NCBI RefSeq assembly: GCF_044762655.1
Contig: NZ_JBIWER010000001.1
Location: 682,001-746,000 of the forward strand
Direction: 5' to 3'
Length of the DNA: 64,000 nt
Source: Psychrobacillus sp044762655
GTDB taxonomy: Bacteria; Bacillota; Bacilli; Bacillales_A; Planococcaceae
The translations under genes were made by a program, and so were the position numbers. Below the pieces are notes generated by a model. That model was not told the DNA's origin. It did no database searches and saw nothing but the letters and a program-made list of their open reading frames with translations. Positions 55,072 through 63,271 of this stretch are shown in pieces (the stretch's first letter is position 1; each line of letters starts with the position of its first letter).

Positions 55072-55353
55072 CTAATACTTATATATCTCATATAAATCTA
55101 AAAGTTGTTTACCAAGTTCGCTACTATACTCCCAAGTATCAACAATAGCTCTTGGATAGGAAGGAATATAATCTAGCGATTCAACCATCAGTTCTATCTC
55201 TTTATAGATAACTTCAAGTTGGTTAATCGTCCCATCCCTTCCTTTTCCTGATTTATGGGCATTGATTTCAGTTTCTAGTTTAATTTTGATGTTTTCAGCT
55301 TCTGCTTCAAATTTTACGGTTTTATTAAGTCGTCTAGATTCGTTATATACCAT
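55072..55353 (-). CDS. Putative immunity protein for the adjacent orphan toxin tail
   Basis: 93 aa, soluble, helical and acidic, starting MVYNESRRLNKTVKFEAEAE. GGAGG lies nine bases before the ATG. It overlaps the end of the toxin tail by 40 bases, the tight coupling usual for toxin/immunity pairs. I do not recognise the family. The immunity role is inferred from position in an LXG toxin island. Confidence 0.6.
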   Translation of the reverse strand: MVYNESRRLNKTVKFEAEAENIKIKLETEINAHKSGKGRDGTINQLEVIYKEIELMVESLDYIPSYPRAIVDTWEYSSELGKQLLDLYEIYKY

Positions 55354-55565
55354 TGCTCTACGCCTCCAATATATTGATCACCAATTTGATACTGTGGTCC
55401 TGCTTTTCCTTTAATTATAATTGTGTCAGGTTTAACTTGCCATTGTTGAATACCTTTCATTCTGTTTGCATTATCTGCCGGATATGTTTTTATTACAGAC
55501 CAGTCAGTTACATTTAACTCCCCTATCACTGACCTCTGACCCTTAGTTGTCCCCCTGCACCTCAC
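55314..55565 (-). pseudogene. Orphan C-terminal tail of a polymorphic toxin
   Basis: The open stretch reads GELNVTDWSVIKTYPADNAN and on to YIGGVEQWYITNLDDLIKP, which looks like the final ~65 residues of a secreted toxin domain. There is no LXG or other secretion domain in front, and sequence upstream of about 55540 does not continue it. It is probably a displaced toxin end kept with its immunity gene. Confidence 0.55.
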
Positions 55566-55656
55566 TAACTTTATATACCATACCGCGAAACAATGTTTGC
55601 TAAGTGGTACACAATAAAAGAACCTTTAAAGGTTGTAGCCAATCAAGGTTGTAATT

Positions 55657-55990
55657 TTACTTTAAGTATTCCAATATTATATTTACACTTTTTTCAAATT
55701 TACTTGGATTCTTTTCTTTAATAAAAATTAATTGAGAAATAATGTATTGCTGAACATCTTTATTTAAGATAGGTATAATTTCCTTATAAATATTCAACGA
55801 TGGCTCATGATTTAAAATCCTCTTGTGTAGTATCTTTAACCATTCCTTAGAATGAGGAAGCATTTTAGGAATAGAGTTCGCTAAAACCTATAGAGATGCT
55901 TCAGAATTAACAATCTTATCATAAGATTCAACGGCTTGAATCAATCCAAACATTACTTCATCGTTTTCAGTGTCTAGACCAATTTTTGAT
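55657..55990 (-). pseudogene. Immunity-type protein (Imm30-like) with premature stop
   Basis: Two parts of one frame are separated by an in-frame TAG at about 55888-55890. The upstream part reads DEVMFGLIQAVESYDKIVNS, the downstream part VLANSIPKMLPHSKEWLKIL and on to NIILEYLK. Together they give a helical ~110-residue protein whose layout resembles Imm30-type immunity proteins. No good start codon is seen at the left end of the protein. It lies just after the Imm22-like gene on the same strand. Confidence 0.6.
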
Positions 55991-56018
55991 GTTCTCTCTT
56001 TTTACTTATAATTGTTCT

Positions 56019-56396
56019 CTACTCATATTTTGTAGAAGTAATAAAATCAAAAGCATCAGTTGAAGTAATTTCATTGGTATACTCAAAGTTATATATCAAA
56101 ATCACTGCATTATATGATTCTTTTAAGTCTATACGTTTATTAATTTTGGTGATGATAATTTCTTCATACGAACACCCATCTAATAATGCGGAAATATCAC
56201 TACTACTATTCTTTAAGACCGCTTTTTCAATAGTATCCTCATCTGTTTCATCCATATCAATATTAAAATCGATAAAAAATTTGGAAGGTACAGACTCGCC
56301 CTCCTTATCATAGGTTAAATCTACATACTCTTCTATAGAGTCCTCTTCACTAATATTTCCTAACCAAATAGAAACCCATCCTTGTTTTTCCATCAT
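56019..56396 (-). CDS. Imm22-like immunity protein
   Basis: 125 aa. The start MMEKQGWVSIWLGNISEEDS with EEYVDLTYD resembles the Imm22 family, whose members begin with a V-S-x-W-x-G-N strand and an acidic helix. The ATG lies ten bases after the stop of a toxin tail remnant (56406-56524), as expected for a toxin/immunity pair. It should neutralise a nuclease-type toxin; the target toxin here is decayed. Confidence 0.65.
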   Translation of the reverse strand: MMEKQGWVSIWLGNISEEDSIEEYVDLTYDKEGESVPSKFFIDFNIDMDETDEDTIEKAVLKNSSSDISALLDGCSYEEIIITKINKRIDLKESYNAVILIYNFEYTNEITSTDAFDFITSTKYE

Positions 56397-56405
56397 ATTA
56401 TCGTC

Positions 56406-56524
56406 CTACTTTAATCTAAGACCACCTGGTAAAGATGAATCCCCACCCTCTAGTCTATAATTTGGCCAATCTGCACACCAATATCATCTAAATAGGGAAG
56501 TTCTACAATATAACTCACTTGATC
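56406..56524 (-). pseudogene. Remnant of an LXG toxin: LXG fragment joined out of frame to a toxin tail
   Basis: 56471-56524 reads DQVSYIVELPYLDDIGVQ, nearly the same as DQVSDIVALPNLDDSGVQ of the intact LXG toxin at 57384-59006. In another frame 56406-56479 reads WCADWPNYRLEGGDSSLPGG and ends LRLK, a typical toxin C-terminus, with its stop ten bases before the Imm22-like gene. The middle of the gene is missing, so this is a deletion scar. Confidence 0.65.
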
Positions 56525-56544
56525 CTGTTTCAAATGAAACTAAA

Positions 56545-56579
56545 CAGCCAATCGTCAGTTCGATACCGGCGATTGGCTG
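56545..56579 (-). terminator. Terminator downstream of the SUKH immunity gene
   Basis: CAGCCAATCG (56545-56554) pairs perfectly with CGATTGGCTG (56570-56579); read leftwards GTTTAGTTTC follows. It lies about 84 bases past the stop codon. Confidence 0.7.
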
Positions 56580-56662
56580 CATAATTAGGTGCATTTACTG
56601 TCTCAAAAACGTTAGTCAGTGCCTAACGCCTGTCAAGTTGCTATTAATCTCAAGTTTGACCT

Positions 56663-57361
56663 TTATTCAAATCCTATAACGATCCATTCATCTACTACAT
56701 CCCAAAAATCAGCATTATATTTGGGTTGTTCATCACTAAACCACATAGTAGCTTTGTCATTGTTACAATTATTATAATCTATCGCTACATAGCCACCCAT
56801 GCCACTATTAAAAAAACTAAAAGTACTTTTTAAGTTAATTTGTAAGGGTTCTTTTAACTCCTCTATAATGCTCCATTCATCATCATCGAAAAAAGTTACA
56901 TTTTCTAGTGGAACTAATCCCATAGCTCTACTTGCAAAATAGTAAAATCCATTATGAAGGTTTTCATAAAAGTTTTTTATAGAAGACGGGATTTTAGACC
57001 ATACTGCTATTAATTCTGGATTGTTAAAATTATGATTGGGTATTCCTCCCTCATAATAGTCAACTTCACCATCTCCTACCCTTACACTATACAAAATTGA
57101 ATAGTTTCCATTATCTTTTATCAAATCAATATCTAGCAGATTTTCTTCCAGGTAAGATATTGTATTTCTTAAATCAATAGAAACAAATTCCTTCCATATT
57201 TCTAACGTTTTTTCTACTTTTGTTCTACTATCTTTTTCTTTTATTACATTCAACCAATTAATTGTTACTTCATCTGTAGTTAAATCGTTTATTTCTTCTG
57301 CATAAACTAACTCCACATGTTTTCTATATTTTTCTAAAAACTGAAGTTTATCTTCCATCAT
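56663..57361 (-). CDS. SUKH (SMI1/KNR4)-type immunity protein
   Basis: 232 aa from the ATG at 57359-57361, chosen because GGGGAGG lies ten bases upstream; the longer frame runs back into the toxin gene. The pattern of helices followed by ELIAVWSKIPSSIKNFYEN, YYFASRAMGLVPLENV, FDDDEWSII, MGGYVAIDYNN and KATMWFSDEQP fits the SUKH superfamily, the commonest immunity fold of polymorphic toxin loci. It follows the LXG-HNH toxin gene by 22 bases and should protect the producer from it. Confidence 0.75.
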   Translation of the reverse strand: MMEDKLQFLEKYRKHVELVYAEEINDLTTDEVTINWLNVIKEKDSRTKVEKTLEIWKEFVSIDLRNTISYLEENLLDIDLIKDNGNYSILYSVRVGDGEVDYYEGGIPNHNFNNPELIAVWSKIPSSIKNFYENLHNGFYYFASRAMGLVPLENVTFFDDDEWSIIEELKEPLQINLKSTFSFFNSGMGGYVAIDYNNCNNDKATMWFSDEQPKYNADFWDVVDEWIVIGFE

Positions 57362-57383
57362 GGCTAAATGGCCTCCCCTTAAC

Positions 57384-59006
57384 TTATTCAAATCCATCAA
57401 TTTGTTTTTGTATATCAATCTCCAATTGTTTTTCCTTTTCAATCATTTTTATTCTAAAAACAGAATCAACCTCTATATTCTCTTTTTTATAGGTAGTCCA
57501 CTCAGAATAAGATTTTGAACCCTTGGATTTATTTGCAGCTTCACTAAGTCCAACAAAATTATCTTTATAATTCAAAACTTCAATTTGCCGTTCTTTTGTT
57601 AATGTATTAAACCCTTCCATTCTCGTTATTTTATCCATTGGAACTATATGATCTGCTTGTAAAGTTCCCGTTATAGTTTTACCGGGTAAAGCTGGGTCAG
57701 CTGTACCAATAATCTCGTCGATATTCTCATTCACTTGTTTTTGTATTTTTCTAGAAGGTGTTTTACGTCTCAATATATTATAATCGGCATCTGAAATCCT
57801 TCTATCACCATATCTAGCTCCACTTTTGACATTATCCCCAGCTTTACTAGCATCCTGGGCATTTTCAATTACCTTACTTCCTTTAACCGCAAGCTTCCCA
57901 CCCGTACTTGCCATTCCTACAACGGGAATCATCGCAGAAAAAGAAAGTCCCGCATTTAACATATCTCCTCTTGCCGTATAGATCAGACCATTTGCCCCAT
58001 CTGCCAATTCACCAACACCAGGTATAAGTCCTACTATATCTAATCCAAGCTGTAAAGAATCTAGGAATTTGTTTTCTTTCGGTTTGTCTACGGTAACGGC
58101 TTCTTCTTTGTATTCAACTTTGGAAACAACTTCATAGAAAACAGTTTGATTGAACACATACTCTTTAATGAGTAAACCATTATCATACTGATGATATTTG
58201 ATATTTTCCGTTACGTTTTCTTCAATAGTTGTAACTTTTTTTGATTCCAACGTTTGAAAAGTAGCTGCAGTAATCATCGTGCCGATCAGTTGTTTTTGTT
58301 CCTGTATCCATACGTCATTTGGATTTAAGTATACTTTTGGAAATAGTGCTGTTTTGATGTCACTTCTGTGCGTTAGGACATCCCACTGCCTAGTTGAGAA
58401 ATTTATATCCTTGACTCCTGCTTGGAACAAGCCTTCCATATCAGTCAGCCACTTGTCCATCGTATGCAAAGCTTGTTCAATTGGATTCAGTGCGTATGTT
58501 AGGGTAGCATCGAATTCATAAAGCTGGTTTAAAGTATCATCACGTTTTCTCTTAGAACTGATGACTCCCTCTTGTACTCCGCTATCATCTAAATTAGGCA
58601 AGGCTACAATATCACTCACTTGATCCATGATACTGTTTGCTTCATCCGTTAAACTCGCAGTGAGTTCACCAATAAGCATAAGTCCCTGTTCTAACTCTCC
58701 ATCAAGGAATGTTTCGAGTATGTAACCGGAGGAATCTGGTTCGAGTGAATGAAGTGCTGCCTCCATCTGGTTAAGTACTCGTTTGAACTGTTCGGAAAAT
58801 AACTGGAAAAAGTGAAGAAACGGTAAATGACATTCCTGGTAAAAGGAACGGATGGCATTACCCCCCGTTCCCTTTAATTGGTCCTCCATCTGAACTAGAC
58901 CCTCCACTGCTTGGTGGATTGCTTTCATTTCACTGCCTAGCCTGTCTAACATAGTAATGTTGCGCTGCAGTCCTTCTTGAAATAAATCTACATCCAATAT
59001 TTTCAT
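57384..59006 (-). CDS. LXG-domain polymorphic toxin with C-terminal HNH-type nuclease
   Basis: 540 aa. Residues about 1-215 are an LXG domain (MKILDVDLFQEGLQRNITML, KGTGGNAIRSFYQECHLPFL), the export module for type VII (Yuk/Ess) secretion. A middle part with DIVGLIPGVGELADGANGLI is a pretoxin-type segment. The C-terminus carries an HNH-like nuclease motif: ADHIVPMDK (Asp452, His453) then DNFVGLSEAANKSKGSKSYS (Asn483), as in DNase toxins of this class. The immunity gene follows. No type VII secretion genes are in the window. It acts as a contact or close-range weapon on related bacteria. Confidence 0.88.
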   Translation of the reverse strand: MKILDVDLFQEGLQRNITMLDRLGSEMKAIHQAVEGLVQMEDQLKGTGGNAIRSFYQECHLPFLHFFQLFSEQFKRVLNQMEAALHSLEPDSSGYILETFLDGELEQGLMLIGELTASLTDEANSIMDQVSDIVALPNLDDSGVQEGVISSKRKRDDTLNQLYEFDATLTYALNPIEQALHTMDKWLTDMEGLFQAGVKDINFSTRQWDVLTHRSDIKTALFPKVYLNPNDVWIQEQKQLIGTMITAATFQTLESKKVTTIEENVTENIKYHQYDNGLLIKEYVFNQTVFYEVVSKVEYKEEAVTVDKPKENKFLDSLQLGLDIVGLIPGVGELADGANGLIYTARGDMLNAGLSFSAMIPVVGMASTGGKLAVKGSKVIENAQDASKAGDNVKSGARYGDRRISDADYNILRRKTPSRKIQKQVNENIDEIIGTADPALPGKTITGTLQADHIVPMDKITRMEGFNTLTKERQIEVLNYKDNFVGLSEAANKSKGSKSYSEWTTYKKENIEVDSVFRIKMIEKEKQLEIDIQKQIDGFE

Positions 59007-59269
59007 AGGCTTTGCCTCATCGAACGTTTAGAAATTACTACTTCACAATATTCTTTATTATACAATAATACCTCACAGCTGAACATTCTTCTCCCCCTCT
59101 AGCAAACTACCAATAGTTATAATATTCCATTTTTGCACAAGAAGGTAAAGGGAGAGGTTATAACATTCCCAAAAATAAACATTATGTATTAATTTTCAAG
59201 AAATTGTTCATGACTCTTTCACTACTACATAAGGGAAATAGTGGTAACATAGTTCGAGTTCCTGTTTTA

Positions 59270-59394
59270 TGTTTACTCTCGGAGAGGTTGGGCTTACTCT
59301 CGGGTGAGACGGATTTACTCTCGGATTCTGGGTGGTTACTCTCGTTCGGTCACCGGTTACTGTCGATCGGAGATGGTTTACTCTCGGAACGGAA
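59270..59394 (+). repeat. TACTCTCG unit array, cluster 3 (one clean set of six units)
   Basis: Six units start at about 59270, 59291, 59311, 59332, 59354 and 59374: TGTTTACTCTCGGAGAGGTT, GGCTTACTCTCGGGTGAGAC, GGATTTACTCTCGGATTCTG, GGTTACTCTCGTTCGGTCAC, GGTTACTGTCGATCGGAGAT and GGTTTACTCTCGGAACGGAA. The order and unit types match the super-repeat at 60609. The array ends 16 bases before a terminator hairpin. The remainder of 59007-59269 shows no gene. Confidence 0.85.
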
Positions 59395-59409
59395 TTTTAT
59401 TACATATGA

Positions 59410-59438
59410 AAAGACCTTCTACTTAATAGAAGGTCTTT
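59410..59438 (-). terminator. Terminator of the NERD-domain gene
   Basis: AAAGACCTTCTA (59410-59421) pairs perfectly with TAGAAGGTCTTT (59427-59438), loop CTTAA. Its first two bases, read leftwards, overlap the stop codon of the gene; TTTTC follows. Confidence 0.88.
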
Positions 59439-60390
59439 AGTGTGTAAAGTGCATTTTATAACTGGCATCTTTGTATTTGCCAGTTTTGATAAGGTTTGCG
59501 TTTTTAAGGATTCTAGTTGCTTCGTGTATATTGTTTAGCTTTAGAAAGTGTCTACATTCTTTATTGGAAATAGAATTCTTATAAACAAGGAAGTAATCTT
59601 TTATTGTTTGGTCATGGGCGTCGTTGCTTACATTTTTGCAGCGAGGACATATCCAGTGGCGGGCGACTTTTTTCATTCCCGCAAAGTTACAAGATGTACA
59701 TTCAACTCCTATGATTATGTCGTTAGGATGAATTAAATAACGTTGTGTAAGTGGAAATGGGTTGTAAATAATCGTTTTGTTTAGAATAAAATTTTTGAGG
59801 TTGTTCAGGTCTTCTAAGGAAAGTGGAGGATTTTGCGTTCCTAGGTTTCTTAAATAGAATCTGATTTCATTGCGAAATAGAATGGTTGTTTTGCCTGGAG
59901 GAGTTTTCATATAGCTGCTAGTAAAGGGAAACACAACTGCACCGTATATTGGTATAGAAATTCCAGTTTCTTTAAATATTCCATTTAGCTGATATATATA
60001 CTCTTGTAGTTGAATCTCGGGACTTTCAAAAGAGTGTCGTTCTCCGGTAGCTAATGTTCTGCTGAGCTGAAATGGATGGGACTTAAATTCGATTTCTCCT
60101 TGGATGTTTTTAACTTCCAGAATCACTGCGTAATATTGCGAAATTAAAAGGATATCCATTTGAATTAGGGATTCACCGTAAAGGGAAATGTTGTGGAAGG
60201 CATAGAATTTGTATGGAAGATTAACTTTTTCAAGAAAGTTCATAACAGCTTCTTCCCCTATGTTTCCTGCGATATTACGATGCAGTTCTTCTCGCAGAGA
60301 GAGATATTTGGGATGGCTTTTGTGCAGGCGCTTGTTCAACGAGATAAGAGCTTCCATATAGAGAGTTTGTGTGTATGGTTTTACAATCAT
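59437..60390 (-). CDS. NERD-domain protein with C-terminal zinc ribbon
   Basis: 317 aa from the ATG at 60388-60390, which has GAGGTG five bases upstream. The NERD (nuclease-related) domain covers about 30-160: GNIGEEAVMNFL, then FHNISLY, QMDILLISQYYAVILEVKNIQGEI, with Asp and Glu-x-Lys in the positions of a PD-(D/E)XK site. After a helical stretch comes a zinc ribbon (CTSC and CPRC, about 228-250) and a helical end. Function is unknown; NERD proteins are thought to act on DNA. It lies between two TACTCTCG arrays. Confidence 0.82.
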   Translation of the reverse strand: MIVKPYTQTLYMEALISLNKRLHKSHPKYLSLREELHRNIAGNIGEEAVMNFLEKVNLPYKFYAFHNISLYGESLIQMDILLISQYYAVILEVKNIQGEIEFKSHPFQLSRTLATGERHSFESPEIQLQEYIYQLNGIFKETGISIPIYGAVVFPFTSSYMKTPPGKTTILFRNEIRFYLRNLGTQNPPLSLEDLNNLKNFILNKTIIYNPFPLTQRYLIHPNDIIIGVECTSCNFAGMKKVARHWICPRCKNVSNDAHDQTIKDYFLVYKNSISNKECRHFLKLNNIHEATRILKNANLIKTGKYKDASYKMHFTH

Positions 60391-60608
60391 TTTATCACCT
60401 CGATGATAGCTTAACATAGTTGGTTACTGTGAAATAGAGCTACTCTTGAAATTGCATTTTGTAGGGTTTTTGGGAGTAAGAATTGCATTTTGGTTATGAA
60501 TACGAAGTGAGAATTGAATTTTTTCAGATTTCAGATAATATTATTCGGATATTTCGATGGTTTTTTTGTATTATTTTGATGCTATATTTGGATTTGGACA
60601 TTTCCGCT

Positions 60609-61242
60609 TTGTTTACTCTCGGAGTGGTTGAGGTTACTCTCGGACGAGGTGGATTTACTCTCGGACGCAGGATGGATAATCTCGCTCGATCATTAGTTAC
60701 TATCGGTTGGAGGCGCTTAACTCCCGGAACGGCATTTTTTGAATTATTTGATGCACTTTAGCTATTCGCACAAGCGAAAAGCTTCCTTTTTTTATTTTTA
60801 CCATCGGAGTGGTTGGGGTTACTTGCGGACGAGGTCAATCTACTCTCGGACGCGGATGGGTACTCTCGCTAGGTCATCGGTTACTCTCGTTCGGTGGTGG
60901 TTTACTCTCGCAACGAAATTTGTTGGTTATTTAATGAACTTTAGCTTTTCCCGCAGGCGAAAAGCTCCCTTTTTTGATTTTACTCTCGGAGTGGTTGGGG
61001 TTACTTGCGGCCGAGGTGGATTTACTCTCGGACGCGGGGTGGGTATTCTCGCTCGGTCATCGGTTACTATCGATTGGACGCGTTTTACTCTCGGAATTGT
61101 ATTTATTGGAAAATTAAATGCACTTTGGCTTTTCGCACAGGCGAAAAGCTTCCTTTTTTGGTTTTACTCTCGGACGTGGGGTGAGAACTCTCGATCGGCA
61201 ATCATGTACTCTCGTTCGGAGTCGGTTTACTCTCGAAAGGAG
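60609..61242 (+). repeat. TACTCTCG super-repeat, cluster 4 (three full ~183-bp copies and a partial one)
   Basis: Equivalent first units lie at about 60614, 60800, 60981 and 61165, so the period is 181-186 bp. A full copy has six 19-23-bp units (GTTTACTCTCGGAGTGGTTG, GGTTACTCTCGGACGAGGTG, GATTTACTCTCGGACGC, GGTACTCTCGCTCGGTCATC, GGTTACTCTCGTTCGG, TTTACTCTCGGAACGG). An AT-rich spacer with TGCACTTT and a hairpin follow. The best hairpin is GCTTTTCGC-ACAG-GCGAAAAGC (61128-61149), followed by TTCCTTTTTT; others lie at 60760-60783 and 60943-60966. All clusters share one orientation. Confidence 0.88.
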
Positions 61243-61277
61243 ATTTTTTGGAAGGCAATACTATCGACAATACAATA

Positions 61278-61305
61278 AAGGACCCACCGAAAACGGAGGG
61301 TCCTT
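61278..61305 (-). terminator. Terminator of the arg gene cluster
   Basis: AAGGACCC (61278-61285) pairs with GGGTCCTT (61298-61305), with CCG/CGG pairing inside. It lies about 60 bases past the argD stop codon. Confidence 0.7.
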
Positions 61306-61367
61306 GGTTTGTGAATAGCGGTTCGCTGAGCGCTTTAATTCAAAGGTGATACTTATTGATAAAGTGT

Positions 61368-62495
61368 TTATTTACTTAAGATTGATTGTAAGATGTCGAC
61401 GGCTTGGTCGATTTCTTCGGTTGTTACGGTAAGTGGTGGCAATAGTCGAATGACGTTTGGTCCTGCTGAAACTAATAAAAGACCGGCTTCGTCGGCGGCA
61501 GTTATGTATGCTACGACCTCTTCTTTGCAGACGATGCCGAGTAGTAAACCAGAGCCAACAACATTATAAGTTGGTAAAACTTCATTTAATTTTTCAATAA
61601 AGTAAGCCGATTTTTTATTTACCTCACCTATAAATTCCGGTGCAAATACGTTATCCAATACAGTCTGTGCGACAGCGACTGCTAGAGGATTCCCTCCGAA
61701 GGTCGTGCCGTGTGTGCCTGGACCTAATGAATCGTGTAGAGCTGCTGTTCCGAGCATTGCTCCGATTGGGAAGCCTCCACCTAGACCTTTTGCTAACGTC
61801 AAGATGTCAGGTTTCAATACGGTTTGCTCGTAGGCGTAGCGGGTACCTGTGCGACTAATGCCTGTTTGAACTTCGTCTACGATAAGTAAAATTTCTTTGG
61901 CATCGCAAATGTCCGAGATGGCTTGAGCGAATTCCGGCGTTACTTGGTTGACGCCGCCTTCTCCTTGGATTACTTCGAGCATGATTGCCCCGACTTCATC
62001 GTCGATAACTGCTTCGAGGGCTGCGAGGTCGTTGAATGGGACGGTTTTGAACGTCTCGAGCAATGGACCGAAGCCGTTTCGTATTTTGTCTTGTCCAGTA
62101 GCAGACATTGCGCCGAATGTGCGACCGTGAAATGATTTTTCAAAGGTGATGATCGTGTGCTTTCCGGCATGCTTGCGTGCTAGCTTGATAGCTGCTTCGT
62201 TTGCCTCTGCTCCACTGTTACAGAAAAAGGCATGAGAGAAGTGTGTATCCTTTACAAGAGTTTCAGCAAGTTTTTCTTGTTCTGGATTTTCGAATAAATT
62301 CGAGATATGCCAGAGTTTTTCACTTTGCTCTTGAATCGCTTGGACTATCGCAGGATGCGTGTGTCCCAGACTGAGCACGGCTATACCGCTTGTGAAATCG
62401 AGATAGTCTTTTCCCTTGTCGTCTGTGACGATAGTACCCTTCCCTTTGACAAGGTGAATAGGTCGGCGAGTATAGTTTTGGAATAAAGAGCTCAT
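61368..62495 (-). CDS. argD: Acetylornithine aminotransferase
   Basis: 375 aa, normal length for a class III aminotransferase of this type. The PLP lysine is Lys236 (LTLAKGLGGGFPIGA), the PLP-ring Asp is 207 (IVDEVQTGISRTG), and FCNSGAEANEAAIKLARKH and SFHGRTFGAMSATGQ are the expected phosphate and cofactor motifs. It converts N-acetylglutamate 5-semialdehyde and glutamate to N-acetylornithine in arginine synthesis. Its start overlaps the argB stop by four bases (ATGA), so translation is coupled. Confidence 0.97.
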   Translation of the reverse strand: MSSLFQNYTRRPIHLVKGKGTIVTDDKGKDYLDFTSGIAVLSLGHTHPAIVQAIQEQSEKLWHISNLFENPEQEKLAETLVKDTHFSHAFFCNSGAEANEAAIKLARKHAGKHTIITFEKSFHGRTFGAMSATGQDKIRNGFGPLLETFKTVPFNDLAALEAVIDDEVGAIMLEVIQGEGGVNQVTPEFAQAISDICDAKEILLIVDEVQTGISRTGTRYAYEQTVLKPDILTLAKGLGGGFPIGAMLGTAALHDSLGPGTHGTTFGGNPLAVAVAQTVLDNVFAPEFIGEVNKKSAYFIEKLNEVLPTYNVVGSGLLLGIVCKEEVVAYITAADEAGLLLVSAGPNVIRLLPPLTVTTEEIDQAVDILQSILSK

Positions 62496-63271
62496 GAGTA
62501 TACCTCCTGCTGCAAAATGGTTGTGCCGGAAAGCTGATCACCGACGATTTCGACGGATGGAATGCCCGCCGAAAGACAGTCAAGAGCGGCTGTTACTTTT
62601 GGTATCATTCCTCCGTAAATATCACCAGACGTGATCCACTCTGTAATTTTTTCAGAAGTAGCGATTTCTTGTACTTCTCCATCTATTTTTACACCTGGTG
62701 TGTCGGTAACGAGTTGCAGACTATCTGCTTTAATCGCTAATGCGACTTCGCTAGCTACTGTGTCGGCATTGATGTTCAGTGGATCTCCATCTGCTGTGCA
62801 ACCAATGCTAGAAATGACAGGAGTAATACCTTTCTTCAGTAATGTTTCAATAAATGAGGTATTCACCTGTTGGATTTCTCCAACAAAACCGTACGTTGCT
62901 TCATCTAATATTGTGCACTGCAACAGCTGACTATCGTATCCACTAAGACCGACTGCCTGAATTCCGCTTTTATTCAGCTGATGAACTAGTGCTGGATTTA
63001 CTTGACCGACTAGTGTTGACTGAACGATTCCGATTGCTTCCGCGGATGTTACTCGTATTCCGTTGATAGAAGTAGTCGAAATTTTATTATTAGCAAGGGC
63101 TTTATTGATAGCTGGTCCTCCACCATGAACGATAACGAATTCATTGCCTTCTAACTGAAGTTTTTTGAAATTGATGAAGAAGTTATCGTTTAATCCCTCG
63201 AGCATACTACCGCCAAGTTTGATGACGATGCGTTTAGGAGCGGTAAGTTGCGTTGATTTGGACGTAGTCAT
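62492..63271 (-). CDS. argB: Acetylglutamate kinase
   Basis: 259 aa. The N-terminal KLGGSMLEG and VIHGGGPAINK are the ATP and acetylglutamate sites; DPLNINADTVASEVALAIKA is the family's conserved Asp-containing loop and IYGGMIPKVTAALDCL closes the active site. It phosphorylates N-acetylglutamate, the second step of arginine synthesis. The ATG overlaps the end of argJ by 38 bases, and GGGGTG lies upstream within argJ. No later start with a ribosome site is seen. Confidence 0.96.
   Translation of the reverse strand: MTTSKSTQLTAPKRIVIKLGGSMLEGLNDNFFINFKKLQLEGNEFVIVHGGGPAINKALANNKISTTSINGIRVTSAEAIGIVQSTLVGQVNPALVHQLNKSGIQAVGLSGYDSQLLQCTILDEATYGFVGEIQQVNTSFIETLLKKGITPVISSIGCTADGDPLNINADTVASEVALAIKADSLQLVTDTPGVKIDGEVQEIATSEKITEWITSGDIYGGMIPKVTAALDCLSAGIPSVEIVGDQLSGTTILQQEVYS

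Noticed and set aside
43345..61242. TACTCTCG arrays as a CRISPR
   Set aside because: Units are degenerate and differ in type in a fixed order, the spacing leaves no constant-size unique spacers, and no cas genes are present.
60739..61278. 179-aa reading frame on the plus strand
   Set aside because: It is a read-through of the super-repeat with recurring YSR/TLG phrases and no homology-like pattern; unit lengths are not multiples of three.
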